Below are positions 56,301-64,000 of a stretch of DNA of 64,000 bases, in pieces. The notes under the pieces were generated by a model. It saw only the letters and a list, made by a program, of their open reading frames with translations. It searched no databases and was not told where the DNA came from. Location of the stretch: assembly GCF_019443105.1 (NCBI RefSeq), contig NZ_JAHZIJ010000007.1:1-64000 (forward strand), read 5' to 3'. This stretch comes from Paenibacillus oenotherae (GTDB lineage: Bacteria; Bacillota; Bacilli; Paenibacillales; Paenibacillaceae). How positions within the stretch are numbered: the stretch's first letter is position 1; every line of letters starts with the position of its first letter. The position numbers and the translations under genes were made by a program.

Positions 56301-57965
56301 TTATGGACGATTTCCGGAAAAGAGCTCCTGCGCAATATCGAGCATGCGCACAAGCGCAATCGGCGAGTACTCGCGCCAAGGCTCGGAGGTGATGAGCCGC
56401 ACCTTATTCTCCCGCACCGCTTGCAGCGACAGCCATTCCGGGGATTGCTGCAGCTTGCTCCACCCTTCCAGCGTCTCCGACTCCTTGCAGATGAGCAGCA
56501 GAATGTGATCGGCCCGTATGGCATCCAGCTCCGCAAGCGTGATCCGATGATCGAAGGGCGCCCCCTTATCCGCGAATGGTGAACGCAATCCCAGACCGTC
56601 ATACAGCACCTCCGACATGCTGAGGCTGCAGTGCACGTAGAATTGATTCTTCAGCAGCCGCAGCGTGAGTACCGTATCCCGGCCAGCCAAAGGCCCGATA
56701 TGGCCGCGGGCAAGCTCCGCCTTGCGCTCATAGGCTGCAATCCAGCGCTCCGCCTCGGCTTCTTCGCCCAGCAGTGCGGCGACTGCAAGCAGCTTCTTCC
56801 GCCAGCCCATGCCATCGCCTGGCATCTCATATATCTCCGCTGCCGTGTCAGCCAGCCGATCCTTCTCCCATTCATCCAAGTCCGGCGGGCAAATAATCAG
56901 CTCCGGCTGCGCTGACGCCAGCTTGTCCAGATTGGATCCCTTGTAGTGATTCTGGCGGTAAGCATCCAGATGGATGGGAATATCCGCCCCAAGCTGGTCG
57001 TAGTAATAGCCCGACCATTTGGGATGAAGCGGAGCCGCATATGGAACTACACCCAACGGCAGCAAATACCCGATAAGCGAAGCTGATCCATAAACAACAA
57101 TCCGGTGGCGGCGCTTCTTGATGAAAGCCGTCGGCGATAAGCCGACCACCTTTCTAAACTTCCGGCTGAAGTAGAACTCATCTCCATAACCGACCTCATG
57201 GGCAATTTCGCGCAGAAGCAGATCGGAGCGCAGCATCAGCTGCTTCGCTTTATGGATCCGCAGGTGTGTCAAATGATCAAGCGCACTGACGCCATACGTC
57301 TTCTTGAACAGATCGACAAAATATTTTGGGCTTAGCTCGGCAATGGCAGCCAGCCGGTCTATGGTGATCTCTTCACCGGAATGCGCCTCCATATAAGCTT
57401 TCGCCCGCTCCAGCGAATGGCGCGTATTGTCCTCCGGCTGCCTGCGGGCTGCCGCCAGCAGCTCATACAGCAGCTCCTGGCAGTCCAATTGCGCCCGCCA
57501 TCTCACAAGCGCATCGCTGCTGCAGCTATGCTCTTTCATTGACCGGCAAAGTGCATGCAATCGTCCTGCCGGGGCAATATAGATGCCCTCACCCTCCGGC
57601 AGCAGCCCTTCCGGTCTGACGGCTTGCATCCGCTTCCTGCTTCTGCTGGATTCCTGATACAAGTGGAAGCGGATGACCGCAGCGGAGAATTCCCCGCTTG
57701 TACCGCCCGTCATTCCAAACGTACTCTCCGGCGGGCAGACGTATACCGTATCCATACACATATTGCAGGCCCCGTCAGCCCGTGTCAGAACGCCTTCCCC
57801 ATGGAGCAGAACAATAAGCGCATGCGGAATGGTCAGCTGCTGGTCGAGCTGAAAGCCGCTGCTGCCCGTTACAATCTCGATATCGCATAACCTGGCCGTC
57901 AAGCGGTCAAGCTCAAGCGGTCTCTGCTCTTCTCTATGTATAGGAGGAATGGATTGTAAAGTCAT
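56301..57965 (-). CDS. AraC-FecB fusion regulator (Btr-like)
   Basis: 554 residues. An N-terminal cupin-like part (about 1-175), an AraC double helix-turn-helix (about 185-287: ITIDRLAAIAELSPKYFVDLFKKTYG; LREIAHEVGYGDEFYFSRKFRKVVGLSPTAF), and a C-terminal siderophore-binding-protein domain (about 295-550: VVYGSASLIGYLLPLGVVPYAAP). This is the layout of Bacillus Btr, which senses the siderophore in the cytoplasm and activates the uptake operon. It lies directly upstream of that operon, in the same orientation. ATG 57965 is chosen over GTG 57977. A Fur box precedes it. Confidence 0.92.
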   Translation of the reverse strand: MTLQSIPPIHREEQRPLELDRLTARLCDIEIVTGSSGFQLDQQLTIPHALIVLLHGEGVLTRADGACNMCMDTVYVCPPESTFGMTGGTSGEFSAAVIRFHLYQESSRSRKRMQAVRPEGLLPEGEGIYIAPAGRLHALCRSMKEHSCSSDALVRWRAQLDCQELLYELLAAARRQPEDNTRHSLERAKAYMEAHSGEEITIDRLAAIAELSPKYFVDLFKKTYGVSALDHLTHLRIHKAKQLMLRSDLLLREIAHEVGYGDEFYFSRKFRKVVGLSPTAFIKKRRHRIVVYGSASLIGYLLPLGVVPYAAPLHPKWSGYYYDQLGADIPIHLDAYRQNHYKGSNLDKLASAQPELIICPPDLDEWEKDRLADTAAEIYEMPGDGMGWRKKLLAVAALLGEEAEAERWIAAYERKAELARGHIGPLAGRDTVLTLRLLKNQFYVHCSLSMSEVLYDGLGLRSPFADKGAPFDHRITLAELDAIRADHILLLICKESETLEGWSKLQQSPEWLSLQAVRENKVRLITSEPWREYSPIALVRMLDIAQELFSGNRP

Positions 57966-57985
57966 GCTTCCCGCCACCTCTAATT

Positions 57986-58004
57986 GATATTGATAATTAT
58001 TTTC
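57986..58004. promoter_or_regulatory. Fur box of the AraC-FecB regulator gene
   Basis: GATATTGATAATTATTTTC matches the 19-bp Fur consensus at 16 positions and lies 21 bp upstream of the regulator start. Confidence 0.9.
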
Positions 58005-58116
58005 AATTAGATTTTAACAAATTCAGTTCCTCTTGCAAATGTAATTGCCTGCCAACCGACAAATTAAGCTATAATGGAACAATATTCCTAATTTATTGCC
58101 AAAGAGAGGGATTCAT

Positions 58117-60021
58117 TTGCGGACAATAACCCACGCAGCTATCATTTTATGCCTGATCGGATGCCTGTTCTTTCCTTACACAGCGGACACAGCCTTCGGA
58201 GCATCCTCCGCCGCTTCATCCAAGATTGTCAGTGTCCTTCCTGACGGAACGCCTCTATTGGAGGACGGGTCGGTATGGGTCACCTATGAGGACCAGCCTT
58301 TGCACCTGAATTTGAACCTTGCCTCCATCGCAGGGGGCAGCACGGGCGGCTATGGCATGACCAAGGACGGCGGCCTCGTCGTCTGGGATAATTATTTTGA
58401 AGAGTCGTATATTCGTGTTAAGAATGTCAGCAATGTCAAGCAGGTAAGCTCTAATTATTGGCTGCTGGCTGACGGTACGGTCTGGACGGTTAATAATGGA
58501 ATTACGCAGGTGGAATCCCTGAATGGAACACTGTTAATGGATGAGCGCGCCGATTCCCTCGCGGCCGTCTCCGATTCCGGCAAAATCCTGAAATACCGCT
58601 CCTCTTACAGCCAGCCCGGTATAATCAGCGATCAAGTGGATGCAGCATCCATCCGGAAGATTCAGGCCAATGAGAGACAGATTGCTGTCCTCTATAAGGA
58701 TGGCAAGGTTGTGATGTATGAAGATTTCCACTTTGACGAGAATGCCCCCAAGCTAATCTACAAGCCGGAAACCTTGGCCGAGGATGCGGTGGATATCTCC
58801 CTAAGCTCGAGCACACTGCTGGTAGCCAAGAAGGATGGCAGTGTCTGGAGCAATGGAACGACCAGCGATACGGTCTACACCTTGTCCCAGATCACGGGCA
58901 TTAGCGGCATCCAGGAGATTGTCGGCGGCACGGCCAAGAAGTTCTATGCCAGGCAGGCGGACGGAACCTGGGTCTCATTCAATAGCGGCACAATATCTGT
59001 GCTGACAGCTCCACAGCTGCAGAGCATATCCTTAACGGTATCGAACAGCAAGCCCAAAGTAACGGAGATCATCAAGGCGTCTGTGACCCTTCATTACAAT
59101 GACGGAACCAAAGCGGTCGTGCCGCTGGGCCAGGTCAAAGCAACGATAGACAAGCCGCATCTGATCAAGGTGCTTGAGGACGGCACGATTAAAGCTGCCG
59201 GAGTAGGAGAAGCCACGATGAAGGTTGAAGCGGACGGGGTGCAGCAATCGGTGAAGATTGCATCCAGTCTGAAGGATCCGCTTTCGAATGCGAAGCAGGT
59301 CAACGGCGTTACTTATCTGCCGCTGAAATCTGTTTTTCAGGCATTGGGCGGCACGGTCAACTACCAAAGTGCTTCCAAGTCCTTCAGCATTGCGGTTGGC
59401 CCCACCTCCATCGTCATAACCAAGGGAAGTGCAAAGGCCAAGGTGAACGGCAAGACGGTGGAGATGAAAGGCGCTCCGATCGAGGAGAAAGGAGAGACTC
59501 TGTTCGCTGCCAATCTGCTGGCTTCAGCACTGGGAGCCGGATTGAAGTGGGACTCTGCCAACGGGCAGATGACCGTATCCATCGGGGCAGGCCAGCTTAT
59601 CGTCAAGACCCCGCCGAAAGCGGCTCCCAAGCCAGTCTCTACCTTGTATGCCGTACCGGCAACCGGGGAAATGGCCGGGATGAAAATATTAAAGGGCCAT
59701 CCTTACGAGAAGACGGCAAGAATTTATTTTACCTTCAAGAAGCCGGCATCCATGCAAGTCACCATCCAGGATATCCGCAAGATTGACTTGAATAAGAAGA
59801 TAACGTGGACCGATGAATACGGCAATAAATGGACCAATACGGTAGGGGAGCTGCATCGATTGTTTGCAGCGATCAGCAGCCAGTATTCAAGCGAGTATCT
59901 GCACCGCACCTTCGGCGATGTTTACTTCGACTGGCGTATCGGTCCGGTGGATACGGATACAGCTTTGCGGCTTGTAGAGCAGTATCTCATTGAAACTGGC
60001 CAAATGCAGAAGTTGTATTGA
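58117..60021 (+). CDS. Secreted multidomain protein (RCC1-like, BIG2, copper-amine-oxidase-N)
   Basis: 634 residues from TTG 58117, 6-7 nt after AGAGAGGG; a TTG at 58096 precedes that site. Signal peptide (about 1-30, ending TAFGAS). Residues 35-290 carry RCC1-like blades (DGTPLLEDGSVW; TKDGGLVVWDNY; LADGTVWTVNN). A bacterial Ig (BIG2) domain follows (about 295-385: LQSISLTVSNSKPK; VGEATMKVEADG), then a copper-amine-oxidase-N domain (about 395-490: GVTYLPLKSVFQALGG). The last 140 residues have no recognised domain. The architecture is typical of Paenibacillus surface proteins; function unknown. Confidence 0.85.
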   Translation: MRTITHAAIILCLIGCLFFPYTADTAFGASSAASSKIVSVLPDGTPLLEDGSVWVTYEDQPLHLNLNLASIAGGSTGGYGMTKDGGLVVWDNYFEESYIRVKNVSNVKQVSSNYWLLADGTVWTVNNGITQVESLNGTLLMDERADSLAAVSDSGKILKYRSSYSQPGIISDQVDAASIRKIQANERQIAVLYKDGKVVMYEDFHFDENAPKLIYKPETLAEDAVDISLSSSTLLVAKKDGSVWSNGTTSDTVYTLSQITGISGIQEIVGGTAKKFYARQADGTWVSFNSGTISVLTAPQLQSISLTVSNSKPKVTEIIKASVTLHYNDGTKAVVPLGQVKATIDKPHLIKVLEDGTIKAAGVGEATMKVEADGVQQSVKIASSLKDPLSNAKQVNGVTYLPLKSVFQALGGTVNYQSASKSFSIAVGPTSIVITKGSAKAKVNGKTVEMKGAPIEEKGETLFAANLLASALGAGLKWDSANGQMTVSIGAGQLIVKTPPKAAPKPVSTLYAVPATGEMAGMKILKGHPYEKTARIYFTFKKPASMQVTIQDIRKIDLNKKITWTDEYGNKWTNTVGELHRLFAAISSQYSSEYLHRTFGDVYFDWRIGPVDTDTALRLVEQYLIETGQMQKLY

Positions 60022-60133
60022 CGCGTGGAAACACAATTCTAGAGGAACGGGCTTCAACAGGCGGCTGCTGACCTTGTGTCGGCAGCCGCCTTATAAAACT
60101 ACACCTTTCAATAAAGGAGGCTGTATTTCGGAT

Positions 60134-61045
60134 ATGGAACTGGCAACTACCGGCCGTCTGCATTACCCCGGCCTTCATCATGTCATGCGGTGCGAGCCGC
60201 GAACAGTGCGTGAGGGCAGTCTGGGGTTCGGCTCCAGATATCGGTTGCTGCTCGTGGAGCAGGGAACCGGTCTCATCGAAGTAAACGGCCGGATCTACCC
60301 GCTTACCGCTCCTGCCGTGTATTGCCTGAATGAGACATCCACACTAGATATCGCGAATTGTGCGCAGCTTATGACCAAATCGGTTTATTTTCAACCCGAC
60401 ATTATTAACAGCCGCTTCACCTTCGATAACCTGTCCCATACTGAAGTGCTGCATGGGAGCGATTCGCAGGACTTATGGTGCTTGATTCCGTTCCGCGAGC
60501 ATACCCCGACTTTCTACGGCTGCATTCCGATCGACACAGTAATGACACGTCATATATCGATGGTGCTGGAAGCAACGGCGGATTTACTCGAGAATCAGAA
60601 TGATGAATTTTGGCCCTGCCGCAGCCGCTCCTATCTATTAGAACTGTTATTTCTGATCAGCCGCACCTACAAGCAGACGAGCGCTTCACCCGAGCTTCCG
60701 CTAACCGCGCTGGATGAGAGTGTGAGGCCCATAATTGCTTACCTCCATACCAATTACCGTCACAAAATCATGCTGGAGGATCTGACGAAGCAATTCCATA
60801 CGAATAAAACAACCCTGAACAACCGCTTCCGGGCAGCCACTGGCCAATCGGTGATGGCTTATCTGGGAGGCATCCGCATGCAATCTGCCGCCTCGCTGCT
60901 GCGCAATACACTGCTCCCTGTCAATGAGATCGTATTTATGGTCGGCATGAACGATGACGCCCATTTTATCCGCAGCTTTCGCAACCATGCCGGATGCACG
61001 CCAGCAGAATATCGCGGACTTCACTGCTGGCTGCTGTCCCGCTAA
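60134..61045 (+). CDS. AraC-family transcriptional regulator
   Basis: 303 residues. The N-terminal cupin-like sensor (about 1-150: YRLLLVEQGTGLIEVNGRIYPL) is followed by the C-terminal AraC helix-turn-helix pair (about 205-300: HKIMLEDLTKQFHTNKTTLNNRFRAATGQSVMAYL; VNEIVFMVGMNDDAHFIRSFRNHAGCTPAEYR). AAAGGAGG lies 13 nt before ATG 60134, longer than usual; an ATT codon in between is closer. Target unknown. Confidence 0.85.
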   Translation: MELATTGRLHYPGLHHVMRCEPRTVREGSLGFGSRYRLLLVEQGTGLIEVNGRIYPLTAPAVYCLNETSTLDIANCAQLMTKSVYFQPDIINSRFTFDNLSHTEVLHGSDSQDLWCLIPFREHTPTFYGCIPIDTVMTRHISMVLEATADLLENQNDEFWPCRSRSYLLELLFLISRTYKQTSASPELPLTALDESVRPIIAYLHTNYRHKIMLEDLTKQFHTNKTTLNNRFRAATGQSVMAYLGGIRMQSAASLLRNTLLPVNEIVFMVGMNDDAHFIRSFRNHAGCTPAEYRGLHCWLLSR

Positions 61046-61231
61046 CCTATCTAGTGTCATGATGGGGCAGGATAAAGCAGCCGGGTTTGAAGGTTGTAGG
61101 ATTATCCGGTCGGATTATCCAGCCCGATTGTCGATTTGCAGTCGATTACTTTCATTTCGCCATGTTCCAGCCTGTTACCGACAGGGTACAATCTAACTCG
61201 TCAAGATACATAGAGGGGGATTGTTCAATAT

Positions 61232-62134
61232 ATGAATCGGATATCGGGTGCAAAAGCTGGATTGCTGATCGTCGCGGCCACCTTCATGTTAGGGGTCGCC
61301 GGATGCGGAGGAGCGAGCAATCAAGAGACAGGGAACTCGGGGAAGACTGCGGTGACGGAGCAGCATGCTGAGAAGACGGCAAGCAAAGCGGCAAACTCGC
61401 CCGTGTCGGTGACGCCGCCGGAAGAAGCCATCATGCTGGACACGACGACGCTCAATAATGATTCCGGCAAAACGAAGATCAGGCTGCTGACGAAGAATAC
61501 CGAGCCGCAGCATCATGCGACGTATGCAATCATGTCCTCCAAAGGGACTGTCATTATAACCGATCCGAATGAGGTGCCAGCCGATAACGGCCTGATTAAA
61601 GCGGACATTATAACGGTTAGCCACGGCCATCCTGACCATTCGGATTCCGCTTTTCTTGCACCGTACTTCAAGAACGAGGTTGAGGGACGCGTGTCCCGCT
61701 ACACTGCAGAAACGTTTACCGTCAAGGATGTGAAGGTCACCGGAATTCCGGCGATGCATAGCGATACCTTTGATCCGGCCGCTCCCACCGATATGATCTA
61801 CCTGTTCGAGGTAGACGGCCTCCGCATCGCCCACTTCGGCGATATGGCGCAGACCGAGTTAACGAAGGAGCAGCTTGAAGCATTAGGGAAACTGGATATA
61901 TCCATCTCCGTATTCTCAGCCATGGGGCAGTATGGCTTCAAGCCAGACAAGACGGTCAACGTGCTGAAGCAGTTGCAGCCCGCTATTATAATGCCGGAGC
62001 ATTATGAACCGGAGACAGTTGACCTTGTGCTGGGCGAGCTCGGAATGAAGGATCGCAGCGAAAGCAATGCCCTGCTGATTACCAGAGAAGAGATCGATGA
62101 GCAGAAATCCTCAAAGTATGTCTTGCTGAAGTAA
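61232..62134 (+). CDS. MBL-fold metallo-hydrolase lipoprotein
   Basis: 300 residues. Lipobox GVAGC (Cys25) and a polar tether to about 65, then a metallo-beta-lactamase-fold domain of the UlaG-like type: ITDPNE, VSHGHPDHSDS (the HxHxDH site, here HGHPDH), AMHSD, and HFGDMAQ with the bridging Asp. It is anchored outside the membrane. The substrate is unknown. A TAGAGGGGG site precedes ATG 61232. Confidence 0.88.
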   Translation: MNRISGAKAGLLIVAATFMLGVAGCGGASNQETGNSGKTAVTEQHAEKTASKAANSPVSVTPPEEAIMLDTTTLNNDSGKTKIRLLTKNTEPQHHATYAIMSSKGTVIITDPNEVPADNGLIKADIITVSHGHPDHSDSAFLAPYFKNEVEGRVSRYTAETFTVKDVKVTGIPAMHSDTFDPAAPTDMIYLFEVDGLRIAHFGDMAQTELTKEQLEALGKLDISISVFSAMGQYGFKPDKTVNVLKQLQPAIIMPEHYEPETVDLVLGELGMKDRSESNALLITREEIDEQKSSKYVLLK

Positions 62135-62139
62135 TTCAG

Positions 62140-62350
62140 GCAAAAACATGCGAAACGGCATTTATTTGCTCGTTTCTGGCCCCATAAAGGTGATATGCCT
62201 GCCAGAGTGCAGGTATTTTACCTTCGTTTCCCCTTATCGGACGATTTTCCCCAAAATTCATGCATGATCGCAGGAATTTAACCATTATGGCGTATTGCAG
62301 CTGACATTCATGCACATTCGCAGGCTTCTTGCTCCGTCACTCTGCTTTCA
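62140..62350 (-). repeat. Four-dyad element, copy A6
   Basis: Dyads begin at 62147 (degenerate), 62198, 62259 and 62309, with spacing 51, 61 and 50. Centre TTTCCCCTTATCGGACGATT. The right flank is the inverse of TGACGGAGTGAGAAG in A4. It ends 30 bp from the kinase gene stop. Confidence 0.9.
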
Positions 62351-62379
62351 AATACTTGGAGAAGAGGGCGTCCATAGAC

Positions 62380-64000
62380 TCAATCATCATCCCGTCCAGA
62401 AGCTTCGAAAGAAACCTTCGTCCCCTCGCCCCACACACTCTCGAACTGCAATCCGCTGCCGTACAGCTGCTGCAGCCGTTTATGAATATTGCGAAGCCCT
62501 ATGCTGCTTGTCCAGTCCCCGGTCTGCTCAGAGCCCATCGCCCGCAGCGACTCGACCTGCTCCGGCTTCATGCCCACCCCATCATCGATAACAGATACGT
62601 GGACAGTATCATTCCTGTGGCGGATAATCAACCGGATCGTCCCTCCGGACTCCCTCTGCATAATGCCGTGCCTGACCGCATTCTCGACAATCGGCTGAAT
62701 GCTGAGCGGTGGGACTAGCCCTTGAATATCCTCATCCCCCTCATACTCATACTCCATACGCAGCCGAGACCCGAACCGGGCCTGCTCCAGCGCAATATAG
62801 GATTTCACCAGTCCTAGTTCCTTCTCCAGCGGCACAGTCTGATGAAGATCATTGAAGTTGAAGCTGCTTCGCAAGTAAGAGCTGAGCTCCAGCAGAAGCC
62901 CGGTTGCCTTGGCCGGATCAACGGGACAGACAGCGATGATGGTATTCAGCGCATTAAAAAGGAAATGCGGCTTGATCTGGGCTTGCAGGAATGCCATCTC
63001 TGATCGGATCGCGGCTTGTACCGATGTCTGCAGAGCAAGCAGCGTGCGAACCCGCGCCCTAAGCACGCCGCCATCCACCGGTTTACTAAGAAAGTCATTG
63101 GCCCCCGCGCTGAATGCCGCCTGCACATCTTCCGCAAGGCTTCTTGCCGTCAATAGGAGCACGGGCAGCTCCGACAGCAGGTACCTGGTGCGGATATGCC
63201 CGCAGAGCTCCAGTCCCGACATCTCGGGCATCATCCAATCCGCGATAACCAGATCAATCTGAGGGGAGCGCTCCAGTTCCGCCAGAGCGGCCTCCCCGCT
63301 GGATACAGCGATGACGGAGTAGCTCTCAAGCGTAAGCAGATTAATCAGCACCTGCAGATTAACAGCATCGTCATCCACGATCAGAATCGTTTTTCCATTC
63401 GAGGCTCCGGAGAGATGCTCCAGCGGGATGACAGCCGTCTCTGACGCTGATGCAGCCTCCAGCAGAGCGGGCGGTTCTGCCGCTTCCTTGCGGCTCTTCT
63501 GCGGCGCGGTATGTGCAATCGGAAGCGAGAAGCGGAATGTCGATCCGATGCCGACCTCGGATTGTACGCCGATCGAGCCCCCATTAAGCTCCACCAGCTT
63601 CTTCGCAATACTAAGGCCGAGGCCTGTGCCGCTGTATCCGGGATGCACGGCTGCTCCGGATTCGTCGAAGGCCTTGAAAATATCAACGAACCTGCCAGCT
63701 TCAATGCCTATGCCCGTATCCGACACATACACGGTCACGTGATCCCGGCCAATCTCGGCAGAGATCCGGATCTCCCCCTGACGGGTGAACTTGACCGCAT
63801 TGCCAAGCAAATTGTACAGAATCTGCCGCAGCCTGTCCTCATCCGTATCGAGAGGCGGCAGATCATCCGGCCAATGCCGGGTGAACCGGATATCTTTGCG
63901 AATCGCCAAGTACTGGATGACATCCAGCACAGATTGTGCGACGGAAGGCAGATCGACCGCGCCGCGCTGCAGCTGCAATTCTCCGTTGCGAAGCTTCGAG
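62380..64000 (-). CDS. Hybrid histidine kinase with receiver and second kinase domain (partial)
   Basis: The 5' end lies outside the window; at least 540 residues are visible. In order, from the visible end: HATPase domain (GNAVKFTRQGEI; DTGIGI; GTGLGLSIAKKL), a receiver domain (ILIVDDDAVNLQVL; IADWMMPEMSG with phospho-acceptor Asp; LSKPV with conserved Lys), then a LytS/YesM-type His_kinase segment (QAQIKPHFLFNALNTI) and a second HATPase (VENAVRHGI; DDGVGM). Such double-kinase proteins occur in Paenibacillus, usually with N-terminal 7TMR or sensor modules. No cognate AraC-type regulator is visible in the window. Confidence 0.88.
   Translation of the reverse strand, partial: SKLRNGELQLQRGAVDLPSVAQSVLDVIQYLAIRKDIRFTRHWPDDLPPLDTDEDRLRQILYNLLGNAVKFTRQGEIRISAEIGRDHVTVYVSDTGIGIEAGRFVDIFKAFDESGAAVHPGYSGTGLGLSIAKKLVELNGGSIGVQSEVGIGSTFRFSLPIAHTAPQKSRKEAAEPPALLEAASASETAVIPLEHLSGASNGKTILIVDDDAVNLQVLINLLTLESYSVIAVSSGEAALAELERSPQIDLVIADWMMPEMSGLELCGHIRTRYLLSELPVLLLTARSLAEDVQAAFSAGANDFLSKPVDGGVLRARVRTLLALQTSVQAAIRSEMAFLQAQIKPHFLFNALNTIIAVCPVDPAKATGLLLELSSYLRSSFNFNDLHQTVPLEKELGLVKSYIALEQARFGSRLRMEYEYEGDEDIQGLVPPLSIQPIVENAVRHGIMQRESGGTIRLIIRHRNDTVHVSVIDDGVGMKPEQVESLRAMGSEQTGDWTSSIGLRNIHKRLQQLYGSGLQFESVWGEGTKVSFEASGRDDD

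Overview
The window reads as a chromosomal stretch of a Paenibacillus-like member of the Bacillales. Three things point there: strong AGGAGG-type ribosome binding sites with frequent TTG/GTG starts; typical families (YesM/YesN two-component pair, AraC-FecB fusion regulator of the Btr type, two beta-propeller phytases, copper-amine-oxidase-N domains on secreted proteins, FecCD siderophore permeases); and lipoproteins with Gram-positive signal peptides. I see no rRNA, tRNA or CRISPR array. Species cannot be named from the sequence.

Layout. 1-11.9 kb: end of an unknown gene, an Asp/Glu-racemase-like protein, an RND efflux pump, two MFS transporters (one in an operon with a MarR regulator), a YetF-type DUF421 protein, a beta-propeller phytase and an AlkZ-like winged-helix protein. 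12.8-22 kb: a YesM/YesN two-component pair diverging from a sialic-acid-type catabolic cluster (binding lipoprotein, two permeases, N-acetylneuraminate lyase, SDR oxidoreductase, YhcH/NanQ anomerase). 22.6-28.6 kb: a lipoprotein, glutamate dehydrogenase, diaminopimelate dehydrogenase and a second phytase. 28.8-34 kb: M15 peptidase, alpha/beta hydrolase, Bcr/CflA exporter, aminotransferase, cyclic-nucleotide-binding protein. 34-37.9 kb: a sulfonate (ssuABC) operon with a structured leader, divergent from a PadR-DUF2812 pair. 38-42.2 kb: small DUF and regulatory genes. 42.3-45.5 kb: an AT-rich, degraded island with two unknown exported proteins, lying between truncated RidA and MocR-type gene ends and an IS30-family remnant. 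45.7-50 kb: exonuclease III, DinB-like, WYL regulator, two GNAT acetyltransferases, an esterase lipoprotein. 50.8-58 kb: a Fur-boxed siderophore operon (AraC-FecB regulator, binding lipoprotein, two permeases, a double-domain esterase, a nitroreductase). 58-64 kb: a multi-domain secreted protein, an AraC regulator, an MBL-fold lipoprotein, and the 3' part of a hybrid histidine kinase.

The most unusual feature is not a gene. Six full copies and one partial copy of an intergenic element recur through the window. Each full copy carries four TGC-N6-GCA dyads at a fixed 50-61-50 bp spacing, arranged symmetrically about a conserved CGGCCG-type centre. Two copies sit inside larger composites whose ends look like terminal inverted repeats, and two abut tandem arrays. 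The second candidate for a new system is the ssuA leader, where a 5' hairpin and a terminator hairpin compete for the same bases, as in a riboswitch or attenuator.
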